Origin: Acidimicrobiales bacterium
Lineage (GTDB): Bacteria; Actinomycetota; Acidimicrobiia; Acidimicrobiales; SZUA-35
DNA: 64,000 bases
Direction of reading: 5' to 3'
Assembly (NCBI GenBank): GCA_020629155.1
Contig: JAHDDW010000003.1
Location: forward strand, 124,001-188,000
Part shown: piece after piece, positions 1 through 9,068 of the stretch
Layout of the letters: every line of letters starts with the position of its first letter
Position numbering within the stretch: position 1 is the first letter of the stretch
Made by a program: the position numbers and the translations under genes
Notes under the pieces: model-generated
The model's input: the letters and a program-made list of their open reading frames with translations, nothing else
What the model was told of the DNA's origin: nothing
The model's database searches: none

Positions 1-930
1 TTCTAACGAAAGCTCTGGATTAGGAATTAACAACTGCGGGTCGACTTGAAACGTCGTGCCTAAGCCACCACACGAATTACACGCGCCATATGGCGAGTTA
101 AACGAGAAGTTACGTGGCGCTAACTCGTCGAAACTTTTGCCGTCGCTAGGGCGTGAAAGATGTTGGCTAAACGTAAGAATTTGTGAAGCTGCATCTTTTT
201 GATCTTTCGCAGGCATAACCTCGATTTCAGCGACACCTTCAGCTAGCTGCAAAGCTGTTTCCATCGATTCAGTCAAGCGGCGCTCTATCCCTTTGCGCGA
301 CACCAAGCGATCAACAACGACAGTGATGTCGTGCTTGTCATAGCGGCCAAGCTCGGGAAGCTCCCCAGCAAGCTCAAGCAACTCGCCATCAACAACCGCA
401 CGAACAAAACCTTGTTCGCCTAAGTTTTTTAGCAACGTGTCATAGGTTCCTTTACGGCCTTTCACCACAGGAGCAAGCACCTGAAACCGAGTGCCCTCTT
501 CTAGGCGAAGCACCTGATCAACAATTTGTTGCGGGGTCTGCTTAACCAGCCGTTCACCTGTCTCAGGGTCATGTGCCACGCCAACACGAGCAAATAGAAG
601 TCGTAAGTAATCATAAATTTCGGTGACTGTGCCAACAGTCGACCGAGGGTTACGAGAAGAAGATTTTTGGTCGATAGATATAGCTGGTGATAAGCCTTCA
701 ATAAAATCAACATCTGGCTTGTCCATCTGACCGAGGAACTGACGAGCATAAGCAGAAAGTGACTCGACATAGCGACGTTGACCCTCAGCATAAATAGTGT
801 CAAACGCTAATGATGATTTACCCGAACCTGAAAGCCCCGTAAAAACGATTATTTTGTCACGAGGAAGATCGAGATCAACGCCTTTTAGGTTATGTTCGCG
901 AGCACCACGAACCACTATTTTATTAGCCAT
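1..930 (-). CDS. uvrA: Excinuclease ABC subunit A (UvrA), N-terminal part, truncated by window edge
   Basis: Reverse complement from 930 reads [79 protein letters not shown], the UvrA N-terminus with Walker A; absent from ORF track because it runs off the edge. Confidence 0.97.
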   Translation of the reverse strand, partial: MANKIVVRGAREHNLKGVDLDLPRDKIIVFTGLSGSGKSSLAFDTIYAEGQRRYVESLSAYARQFLGQMDKPDVDFIEGLSPAISIDQKSSSRNPRSTVGTVTEIYDYLRLLFARVGVAHDPETGERLVKQTPQQIVDQVLRLEEGTRFQVLAPVVKGRKGTYDTLLKNLGEQGFVRAVVDGELLELAGELPELGRYDKHDITVVVDRLVSRKGIERRLTESMETALQLAEGVAEIEVMPAKDQKDAASQILTFSQHLSRPSDGKSFDELAPRNFSFNSPYGACNSCGGLGTTFQVDPQLLIPNPELSLE

Positions 931-962
931 AAATTCACCCTAGCGTCTAACCGAAACAATAG

Positions 963-976
963 CGAACCAATGTTTG
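963..976. promoter_or_regulatory. Putative LexA/SOS box upstream of uvrA
   Basis: CGAACCAATGTTTG, close to the Gram-positive/actinobacterial consensus CGAACRNRYGTTYG (one mismatch), 32 nt upstream of the uvrA ATG. Confidence 0.65.
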
Positions 977-978
977 TT

Positions 979-1099
979 GGGCATCTCTATTTATTATAGA
1001 TGCCCTCGGTATTCCCGCTCCGCTCGGGGCGTTCCCACGCAGATTTTAGCGATTCTCTGGTAAAGCGATTTGATCCAAAACGAATAAATAGAGATAGCC
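979..1099 (+). repeat. MITE-like dispersed element, family A (copy 1)
   Basis: Terminal inverted repeats gggcatctctatttatt ... aataaatagagatagcc; homologous to reverse complement of 47445-47558. Confidence 0.75.
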
Positions 1100-1157
1100 T
1101 GGTTTGCTAGAACTTTCCTAAGTTAGCCTTCAAGGACTTCTTCTCTTATGTTCGATT

Positions 1158-1269
1158 GCTCTATCTTGATTCCAGGGTTGGTCATCCCCGAGAAATCGGG
1201 GATCTTGCCCAGCAAAGATTCCCACTTTCGTGGGAATGACGACCTAAATAGGCTTAGAATCAACCATCT
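1158..1269 (+). repeat. Dispersed repeat, family B (copy 1)
   Basis: tgctctatcttgattccagg...gtcatccccgagaaatcggggatc...gattcccactttcgtgggaatgac...aataggcttagaatcaaccatct; matches 25961-26074. Confidence 0.75.
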
Positions 1270-1293
1270 CTCTCTAGTGAAATTCGTATGAGG

Positions 1294-2295
1294 TTAAGAT
1301 AGACAACGCGTAAAATGTTCGAGCAGCGACCTTGTGCTGGATTCTAAAGAAAAAGCTCCGAATGTTTTGTCGCGCCACAGCGTTTGCTCCTCAATAGAGG
1401 GCAAACTATCAAGCCGCTGCAAAACAAGATTTCCTAGCTTATGTGGGGTAATTGTTTTAGGAATCGTTGCGGTGCCGCCAGCTTCTCTGATACCACCATC
1501 ATTAGTCGATACTGGAAGACTACCCGCAGCTCTGGCTTCAGCAGCCACAAGTCCAAAGGCTTCATCCCAATCAGGCAACAACAACGAAATTTTTGAACGC
1601 TGAAATACTTGCGCCATTTCAATTCGATTCAAAGGCGGTAGAACCTTGATATTTGGCTTCTGTCTTAACTCATCGACCATCTTTAGACACGACTTTTCTG
1701 GAGCAAACATCGGAAAGGCTATTTTGACTGATGCGGGGAGATGCAAACAAAGTTCATAGAAAAGCTTGAAACCTTTCTTCAACATTATGCGTGAAGGAAA
1801 AAATATATCAATGTCTCTTTGGGTTGCAAGGCTGGTAGCAAAAAATTCAGGACCTGCAAAAGGATACACAAGGTCAGGCAGCGGACAGCCATATAATTCT
1901 CGACTTCTTTGCGCAAGAAACTGGGAGTTCGCAGCGACACCATCAAATGCGCTAATCGCATCTTTTGTTTCTTGTAACGTGAAGTTTGGATAGGTAAGAG
2001 CAGAAGTGTTTGTGTTGTGAACAAATAAGCTAGAAGCACAATTCATTTTGTCTGACAGCAGAAACGGGCTGTTATGAAAACTCGCTATATCGATATCGTT
2101 ATCATTGATATAGCCAACAAGGTCTTGCGAGTTGATAGAAACAGATCCGATCGATGTCTCTACCCCACCCAGATCAAGAAGAAAAACTTCATGATGTTTC
2201 TGCAGCTCTTGGAACCACCCCAGAAGAAGGTTTTCTATGCCGCCTTTACTTTCAGTAATGGTTGTTTCTGTTAGACCCACAAGAGCGATGCGCAC
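1294..2295 (-). CDS. Glycosyltransferase family 4-like protein
   Basis: MRIALVGLTETTITESKGGIENLLLGW...; LLPDWDEAFGLVAAEARAAGSLPVSTNDGGIREAGG is a GT4 C-terminal signature. Confidence 0.85.
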   Translation of the reverse strand: MRIALVGLTETTITESKGGIENLLLGWFQELQKHHEVFLLDLGGVETSIGSVSINSQDLVGYINDNDIDIASFHNSPFLLSDKMNCASSLFVHNTNTSALTYPNFTLQETKDAISAFDGVAANSQFLAQRSRELYGCPLPDLVYPFAGPEFFATSLATQRDIDIFFPSRIMLKKGFKLFYELCLHLPASVKIAFPMFAPEKSCLKMVDELRQKPNIKVLPPLNRIEMAQVFQRSKISLLLPDWDEAFGLVAAEARAAGSLPVSTNDGGIREAGGTATIPKTITPHKLGNLVLQRLDSLPSIEEQTLWRDKTFGAFSLESSTRSLLEHFTRCLS

Positions 2296-2319
2296 ACCTT
2301 ATTCTACAGGCAACATGTT

Positions 2320-3129
2320 TCAGGTCTGCACAATAGCTAACAACTCTGCATGCAAATCGGCTTCGGCTACAATAATGTCCTGCCGACCATAGTTGAACAG
2401 ATCAATAGCTGACCCATCAAGTTTTGTCGCAACTAGACCAGCCTCTTTCGCCATAGCCAAGCCTGCGGCAACATCCCATGCATAGTTTAAAAGCTGCACA
2501 GCACCCGAGCCTCGACCGAAGACTGTGCGCGTTATATCAAGCGTGCAAGAGCCAGTGAAACGAGGACGGAACCCATTTGCAAGCAACGCAGCTGTAACCG
2601 CTTCAACGTTAGGAGCACCAAACCATTCAACTTCTATCGAACGCACTGGGTGAAGATTGCCAAGCGATGGCCGAACGAAACTTTCACCATTAAGGAAAAG
2701 CCCTTCGCCTGAAACCATAGTGAACATTTCTTGCGCACTCGGGTCATACGTTGCAGCAAACAACGGTTCATTTTCAGGCGTATACACCGCTAAGGTATGG
2801 CAATAATCTGCAATGCCATGTGCGAAGTTTACGGTGCCATCTATCGGGTCGATGTATACTACAACATCAAAATCTGTGGCGTCGCTGCGACCACTTTCTT
2901 CAGCTATAACTAATGCATGTAAACCTGTCGACGCTATCGACTCGATAATAATTTTCTCAGCCTGAGAGTCAGCTTCTAATCCGATATCAAACGACGACGA
3001 TTTATCTACTAGCTTATAGCTATCACGATTTTCGAAAATTGGGCGCACAGCTTCAGCTGCATCATATAGACCCTGCAGTAGTTGCTCTCTTTGCGCTGGC
3101 GAAACAAGTTTGTTTATGCTCATAGCCAA
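2320..3129 (-). CDS. Inositol monophosphatase family protein
   Basis: IDPIDGTVNFAHGIADYCHTLAVY and YAWDVAAGLAMAKEAGG motifs. Confidence 0.9.
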   Translation of the reverse strand: MAMSINKLVSPAQREQLLQGLYDAAEAVRPIFENRDSYKLVDKSSSFDIGLEADSQAEKIIIESIASTGLHALVIAEESGRSDATDFDVVVYIDPIDGTVNFAHGIADYCHTLAVYTPENEPLFAATYDPSAQEMFTMVSGEGLFLNGESFVRPSLGNLHPVRSIEVEWFGAPNVEAVTAALLANGFRPRFTGSCTLDITRTVFGRGSGAVQLLNYAWDVAAGLAMAKEAGLVATKLDGSAIDLFNYGRQDIIVAEADLHAELLAIVQT

Positions 3130-3207
3130 AGACTAGCAGCATGCTAGCAATGTTTGCTAGAAAGTAAGCAGAACAAATCCGGCCTCAGCTAGAGTGAGAC
3201 TTGACGC

Positions 3208-4602
3208 ATGAAAAAACGACTCATCACTATTTTTATAGCCATTACGCTTGCTTCAGTTATTCTTGTTGGCGCAGGTGTTCTTGTCATGGCACGACTCGGC
3301 GCTAAATCTGATGCTGAAACCAAGCTTGTGAATCAACTTGATTCGATTACAGAACTTGTTGCAACTAGCCCGCAAGACACTCGTAGCCTTATCGATTTAT
3401 CTAACACACGACGCAGACTTGATTTCAGCTCTCTTGAAATCGTAACGATTGAAGAAGATGGTAACGTCATCCCAATAGCAGCTGGACCTCGAAACCGCCG
3501 CAATGTGACGTCTCGCGCACCTCAGTTTTCGTTAACTTCAGATGAAGTTGCAGCTGCGTCTACGCAAGAGACACTCTTGTTAAGTGACGGTCGAGATGGC
3601 AGGTTCGCCTCTAACGAGGTGGCAGGTATCCGTTTGTTATCGCCTCCAGACAGCAGCACGCAACGTGCTTTGTTCGGCACGCAGCCTTTCAACAAGACAA
3701 GTTCTCAAGCCTTTCTATGGTTTGCGCTTTCCTCGCTTGCGGTGCTCGCCGTTAGCGTTGTCGCAGCTGTTGCGATAGCAAACAAGTTGACCAAACCTCT
3801 CCACAAAATTCATGCAGCTACAACAGCACTGGCGCAAGGAAACCTAGCGACAAGAGTCGAGGTGTCTGGAGCTCCCGAGATTAAACAAGTAGGCGTCTCG
3901 GTTAATCAAATGGCGCAAAATTTGCAGGACTCAAAAAACTTGGACCGCCAGTTTCTTCTCTCGGTCTCGCATGATTTGCGAACGCCATTAACCGTCATTG
4001 AAGGCTACGCGGAAGCCCTCGCTGAAGAGGCGACCCCTGACCCAAAAAATGCTGGCGTAATTATTAGCTCACACGCTAAACGGCTAGAACGTCTTGTCGA
4101 TGATCTGCTTGATTTGGCGCGAATTGATGCTAACCAGTTTACGCTCAGCACAGAATCGGTAGATATTTCGGCGTTGGTGCAACGTATCCTTGCAGGCTTA
4201 CAGCATAAAGCAGCCGAGGCTGACGTTACTATCGAAACAACATTGACTGACCAGATTCGACTTTCTACCGATTCTGATCGCTGCGCACAAATACTTACCA
4301 ACCTTGTTGAGAATGCGCTTAAATTTGCTAAAACACGTCTTGCTGTCACCGTGCGACAAGAAGGTGGCGCTGTGACTATAGAAGTCGCCGATGATGGACC
4401 AGGGATTGATCCTCAAGAGTTGCCACATATTTTTGATCGTTTCTATATGGCGCGCAAACGACCTGAACGAGCCGAGAAACCTTTAGGCTTAGGGTTGTTT
4501 ATTTCAAAAGAACTCGCTGTAGCTTTAGGCGGCGACCTTCAAGTTAGGTCAACGGTTGGAACAGGCGCCACAATGATTTTCTCGTTGCCTCTGTCTTCTT
4601 AG
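3208..4602 (+). CDS. HAMP-domain sensor histidine kinase
   Basis: Two TM segments, HAMP, H-box SVSHDLRTPLTVIEGYAEAL, N-box NLVENALKFAK, G-boxes DDGPGID / GLGLFISKELA. Confidence 0.95.
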   Translation: MKKRLITIFIAITLASVILVGAGVLVMARLGAKSDAETKLVNQLDSITELVATSPQDTRSLIDLSNTRRRLDFSSLEIVTIEEDGNVIPIAAGPRNRRNVTSRAPQFSLTSDEVAAASTQETLLLSDGRDGRFASNEVAGIRLLSPPDSSTQRALFGTQPFNKTSSQAFLWFALSSLAVLAVSVVAAVAIANKLTKPLHKIHAATTALAQGNLATRVEVSGAPEIKQVGVSVNQMAQNLQDSKNLDRQFLLSVSHDLRTPLTVIEGYAEALAEEATPDPKNAGVIISSHAKRLERLVDDLLDLARIDANQFTLSTESVDISALVQRILAGLQHKAAEADVTIETTLTDQIRLSTDSDRCAQILTNLVENALKFAKTRLAVTVRQEGGAVTIEVADDGPGIDPQELPHIFDRFYMARKRPERAEKPLGLGLFISKELAVALGGDLQVRSTVGTGATMIFSLPLSS

Positions 4603-4605
4603 CTA

Positions 4606-4773
4606 CTAGTGGTGTGTCTTCTAATTAATTGCTTGGTTCTGGCAGACCTTTGTGGTTTCTAGCGTCGTCTTCAAAACAGCCATTACTACCAGGTAGTGAC
4701 CATTTTTCATCCTAGCCAGAAACCACAAATCTCTTGCCATAACCGAAACACCATTTAGAAGACAGACCACTAG
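4606..4773. repeat. 168-bp imperfect inverted repeat (fold-back element)
   Basis: ctagtggtgtgtcttctaa...tttgtggtttctagc... pairs with ...gccagaaaccacaaat...ttagaagacagaccactag; central palindrome actaccaggtagt. Confidence 0.85.
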
Positions 4774-4782
4774 ACTTGCCTG

Positions 4783-5598
4783 ATGCGTATTGAAGTAAAC
4801 GAACCTAACGATCCACAGATTAAAGTATTTCAAGATTTACGGGATCATGTTTTGCGTCAGAAACGTGAACGACCTGGCGGCGATATGGCTGGCATTTTTA
4901 TAGCCGAAGGCGACATTGTTGTCGAACGGGCACTTAACGCAGGCTATGAACTTGAATCGCTTCTGATTGACGCGAAGCGCACAAAGCCAATGCCAGCGCT
5001 AATCAACGATTCTGTTCCGCAGTTTGCTGCGAGCGACGAAGTGCTGCAACAAATTACTGGCTACAACATTCACCGAGGCTGCATTGCATGTTTTCGACGC
5101 AAAGACCTTTTGACAGTCGACACGGTGCTAGCCCAAATGGCAGATGATGCAACACTTCTGATTCATGAAAATATTAACAATCCGACAAATATGGGTGTTA
5201 TTTTACGCTGCGCAGCAGCTCTTGGCGTCGGCGGCTTACTCATGGATCAAACATGCAGCGACCCGCTTTATCGCCGCAGCGTACGAGTCTCTATGGGCGA
5301 AGCTTTTTCTATGCCCTATGCCCGGTTTGATGATTGGCCTTCTGGGCTTAGCCAAGTTGAAGAAGCTGGCTATGAGGTGTGGGCGCTAACACCAGCAGAC
5401 GATGCCGAAGATATCAGTCAAATTCGGACTGACAAAAAAATTGCGCTGATGCTCGGGGCTGAAGCACCAGGACTCACTGATCAAGCGCTAGCGGCCGCTA
5501 CTCGCAAGGTTAAAATACCAATGACAGGCACGGTCGATTCGCTTAACGTCGGTGTTGCAGCTGCCATTGCGTTCTATGCGGTACAGCAAAACCGTTAA
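4783..5598 (+). CDS. TrmH/SpoU-family RNA methyltransferase
   Basis: NINNPTNMGVILRCAAALGVGGLLMDQTCSDPLYRRSVRVSMG, LMLGAEAPGL, IPMTGTVDSLNVGVAAAIAFY. Confidence 0.95.
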   Translation: MRIEVNEPNDPQIKVFQDLRDHVLRQKRERPGGDMAGIFIAEGDIVVERALNAGYELESLLIDAKRTKPMPALINDSVPQFAASDEVLQQITGYNIHRGCIACFRRKDLLTVDTVLAQMADDATLLIHENINNPTNMGVILRCAAALGVGGLLMDQTCSDPLYRRSVRVSMGEAFSMPYARFDDWPSGLSQVEEAGYEVWALTPADDAEDISQIRTDKKIALMLGAEAPGLTDQALAAATRKVKIPMTGTVDSLNVGVAAAIAFYAVQQNR

Positions 5599-5599
5599 A

Positions 5600-5717
5600 G
5601 GAATCTCTGGTTAAAGGGTCAACTCCGAAAGGCTTGAACTGAGAACCGCGTATCTGCTGCGTGCAACGCGCCAAGCGCAGCGGAAATACGAGGGAATGTA
5701 AAATAAACGACGTTCCC
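5600..5717 (-). repeat. MITE-like dispersed element, family A (copy 2)
   Basis: Reverse complement gggaacgtcgtttattttacattccctcgtatttccgctgcgcttggcgcgttgcacgcag... aligns to copy 1; fills the gap between the stop codons at 5598 and 5718. Confidence 0.7.
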
Positions 5718-6398
5718 TTACGTAACGCCTGTTTGTGTTAGCACTTCGTCGAGGCTGGCAACAATGCCTGTATAGAACGCACCAAACTCGCCATAAAGGG
5801 CAGATGCCTCATCATAACGCATCGTGTAGACAGCATCTTTTAAATCATCTGGGTGGACACCAAAAAGTGTGACGCCCCATTCAAAATCGTCTAGACCTGT
5901 AGACCCAGTGATGAGCTGGATGATGCGACCGCGAAACTGTTTCCCAGACGCACCGTGTTGGTGCATCATTTCTTTGCGTTTTTCAAACGAGGCTGTAAAC
6001 CAGTTATCTTTTTCGCCGCGACGTTTACTCATCGGATAGAAACACCATGAAGCTTTACCTTCTGGTGGCAGCACTGGATAGAGACGATCTTGTTTCATCT
6101 TCTCAGGCAAGCCATCGGCGTATTCGCTGATCTCGGTGATTGAGACGTAGCTATCGCTTACTTCCAATCCAGCATTTTGCAGATCGGTCTGCAACTTGCG
6201 TAGATCCCACATGTTAGGAGACAGCCCCATCACTGCGATGTCTGCTTTGTGACCTAGCAAAGCAACGGTCACAGACTGTGCCTGATCGCCACCTTCAAAC
6301 GAAGCAAACGCTTTTTTAATAGCAGCAGTGTCTGCTAACGGGGTGACATGAAGAAACAGATGAAGAACACTGACGCCAACTTTAGGAGAACTAATCAT
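5718..6398 (-). CDS. Chlorite dismutase-family protein, coproheme decarboxylase (ChdC/HemQ)-like
   Basis: YVSITEISEY, FYPMSKRRGEKDNWF, HGASGKQFRGRIIQLITGSTGLDDFEWGVTLFGVHPDDLKDAVYTMRYDEASALYGEFGAFYTG. Confidence 0.92.
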   Translation of the reverse strand: MISSPKVGVSVLHLFLHVTPLADTAAIKKAFASFEGGDQAQSVTVALLGHKADIAVMGLSPNMWDLRKLQTDLQNAGLEVSDSYVSITEISEYADGLPEKMKQDRLYPVLPPEGKASWCFYPMSKRRGEKDNWFTASFEKRKEMMHQHGASGKQFRGRIIQLITGSTGLDDFEWGVTLFGVHPDDLKDAVYTMRYDEASALYGEFGAFYTGIVASLDEVLTQTGVT

Positions 6399-6435
6399 TA
6401 AAAAATCTTATCAAGGTGGATGTCTTTTTGTTGAG

Positions 6436-9030
6436 CTATCGCGTAACGTCGACAGAGAACAACGAAGAAAGGTCGCTATGTGATCTGCCAGAATCTTCAT
6501 CTAACATTTTTTGTTCCGCCCAAGCTTTTTCGTCTGCTGCGGTTACTTCTGATTCGTAATCTAATACTTCACTCACAAGCAGTTCTCCTTTCTCAGGTCC
6601 TACAGCTATTTTTGTTTCCCGATAGTTACCTTCTATAGAGAAATCTTCTTCGGTCGCCGCTTCATAAGCACCATTTTCTAAAATGGGTTCGCCTTCAGCG
6701 TCAGTTTTTGCGACAATCCACGCTGGCCACCCTTTCTCTGATTGCGCTGGGACAAGTGTGAAACCTTCAACATAGCCATTACGAGCAAGGAGCTCAAGCA
6801 TCCCCTGTCGAGCACGAATCGTATCGACTGCTTCGATATCGTATTCGCTGCCCATGAAGCCAACCATATTGTCAGTAGGCAGATTAAGCCAATTGTCGAC
6901 GCTATAGGTGATTGCTTTAGTAGTAATCGGCTTATAGATGGGAGGAACTTTTTTGGTGGCAAGACCAGCCACATTTTTTATATGCTTCTTCTTTTTTGCG
7001 TTCTCTGTATCTAAATTTTTATTGTGCTCCAATCGCATTTCATACAGCATATGTCGCGCTTTACCTGTGAAATCTGCGACTTCAGTGCCATCATCGATCA
7101 GGTCTTGGCGCAATGAGAGTGATGAGCCTGAAAGATCAGCTCGACGCGCAAGCGTGTTGTCAAAGCTTTGCCCCATCATCCCAAGAACCGATGCATAGTA
7201 ATGTTCTCCCCCGCCTTCGTTCATAACTCGTGCTACGGCATAATTCCAACGTTTCGCGTCGAACTCAGTTATCGCCCCGTTGCCTGTTATATCAGCAGCA
7301 ATTTTGCGTCGCTGCACGTTCCCCAACCCTTCACTAGGGATACTAGCCGCTACGTTGTTTGCTAAAATCTGTTCTAACGCTTTCGCTTGATACTTTTCTA
7401 GCCCAGTAGGATCTTTAATCGCATCGTCCAAATTGTCTGAACGTGTGAACCTATCGAGCAGCAGCTGAGCGCTTTTCTCATCTCTTGAGGCCTGCTCAAA
7501 AACAGATATATATCCGTCATAGCCGTTGTAGCCTTCATTGAAAAACCTTGGATAGATGATGTGTCCCAGTTTGCCTTCGTTCGCCAAATGTTGCACTACA
7601 TGTGACGATGTTTGCGGTCCGCTACGTGCTACCGCTTCAAGCAAAATGCTGCGCGGGCCATAACCATGACGACCCATCACATCCATTGTCGCAAACACCT
7701 CTGGGTCATAGATCGAACCGATGCCGCTGATGGCCAATAGACCACTGGCAAGAAATTCTTGATCATAGGTTCCGTCTTTAAACAGCATCGCTGATGAGTG
7801 CCGGACATGCGACCCATGCCAGCCAAATGGCGCTTTCAACAGTTCTTCACCTGTAAACGAGCCAGGTTTTTTATACCAATTGTGTTGCGACGTGGCCAGG
7901 GCTAAAGCTCGACCGTACGAGTCAAGCACATCAAGACCTTCTTTCCGTGCGAAATTCGCTTGTTTCGTTGCGTCGATCAACGTAGGGATTTTTCCTGTTT
8001 CGATCGCCCCAAGCCTATGAAAAAAATGCACTGCCATATCGCTATCATTTTCAAGCTGCTTGCCAAGCTGACGTACGTCGATGTTGTTTAGGCCGTGATC
8101 ACCATATTCAGATCCATAGTCTTGATCACGCAGCCAGGCGTCAGCACTATAGTTAGCTGCCCAAACACTGCTGCGACGTACGTTTGGTTTTTGCAAAGCA
8201 ACAACAGTTGCAACAGACGACGCTTTGCCCGATTTTGTGAACTGACCGTTTGCTGTGAGTAACGCTATCGCAGCGTCATTACGATGCATCTCCTGCTTTA
8301 TTTTAGACAGTTCTGCTTCGTTTTTTCCGATACCAAACGTTCCGTCATAGTTGTCTTTTTGTTTTTCTAGCTGCTTTTTGATCGTCAGCCGTTCATGGAG
8401 CTCTCGGTATTCAAGCGGAAAAAACTCTGGCGACAAGCCAGAGTCGACTGGGTTACGTCCCTTTAGCATTGCATCGCTGATATCACTGTTATCTTGCGGC
8501 GTAAACCCAGCAATTCGCTGTTGGGGCGAGCTAGCACGTTGCAGCGCGATAAACGGCTGCACCCCAGAAGCCACCAGCGCTTCGTAATAGTCGCCATCGC
8601 TTTCTGGCATCATTCCAAGTTCGTTGCGAACGAAACTTCGCTCTAGCCTTTGCAGCTCTTTGAGCGGTTTACCTTCAGCAATCATTTCATCAAGCTCGTC
8701 ATGAAACTCTTTGTAACGTTTGTAGCGTTTGTTTGCTGGATAGCTACATCCGTCGTGAAGGTCATGCGTCATCTCAAAAAACGAGAAACGATTATCAGCC
8801 GCTTTCAAATTGGTGCTTGTTGCTTGCACCAACTCGTGGGTTTGATACATCGAGGCCAACAGGTTTTCTATAGCGACAGCATCGTCTAACAAGTTGTGCT
8901 GTGGGTTGCCCATATGCAATTGGCGGAGCTCGGTAGCAAGCGAACGCAATGCAACGCCTTCTTGCTCCCCTGTTTTATAGAAAGCATCGAGTTGTGTCGG
9001 ATCAGCAGAAACATCAAAAATGGAAGTCAC
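6436..9030 (-). CDS. Large hypothetical protein (864 aa), no family recognised
   Basis: Long intact ORF, soluble, helical N-terminus (DAFYKTGEQEGVALRSLATELRQL); no recognised catalytic motif. Confidence 0.85.
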   Translation of the reverse strand: MTSIFDVSADPTQLDAFYKTGEQEGVALRSLATELRQLHMGNPQHNLLDDAVAIENLLASMYQTHELVQATSTNLKAADNRFSFFEMTHDLHDGCSYPANKRYKRYKEFHDELDEMIAEGKPLKELQRLERSFVRNELGMMPESDGDYYEALVASGVQPFIALQRASSPQQRIAGFTPQDNSDISDAMLKGRNPVDSGLSPEFFPLEYRELHERLTIKKQLEKQKDNYDGTFGIGKNEAELSKIKQEMHRNDAAIALLTANGQFTKSGKASSVATVVALQKPNVRRSSVWAANYSADAWLRDQDYGSEYGDHGLNNIDVRQLGKQLENDSDMAVHFFHRLGAIETGKIPTLIDATKQANFARKEGLDVLDSYGRALALATSQHNWYKKPGSFTGEELLKAPFGWHGSHVRHSSAMLFKDGTYDQEFLASGLLAISGIGSIYDPEVFATMDVMGRHGYGPRSILLEAVARSGPQTSSHVVQHLANEGKLGHIIYPRFFNEGYNGYDGYISVFEQASRDEKSAQLLLDRFTRSDNLDDAIKDPTGLEKYQAKALEQILANNVAASIPSEGLGNVQRRKIAADITGNGAITEFDAKRWNYAVARVMNEGGGEHYYASVLGMMGQSFDNTLARRADLSGSSLSLRQDLIDDGTEVADFTGKARHMLYEMRLEHNKNLDTENAKKKKHIKNVAGLATKKVPPIYKPITTKAITYSVDNWLNLPTDNMVGFMGSEYDIEAVDTIRARQGMLELLARNGYVEGFTLVPAQSEKGWPAWIVAKTDAEGEPILENGAYEAATEEDFSIEGNYRETKIAVGPEKGELLVSEVLDYESEVTAADEKAWAEQKMLDEDSGRSHSDLSSLFSVDVTR

Positions 9031-9068
9031 GAAAACTATTCTACACTTTTAAATACATTAAATTACTT

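Noticed and set aside
501-803. [22 protein letters not shown]... on minus strand
   Set aside because: Alternative frame inside uvrA on the same strand
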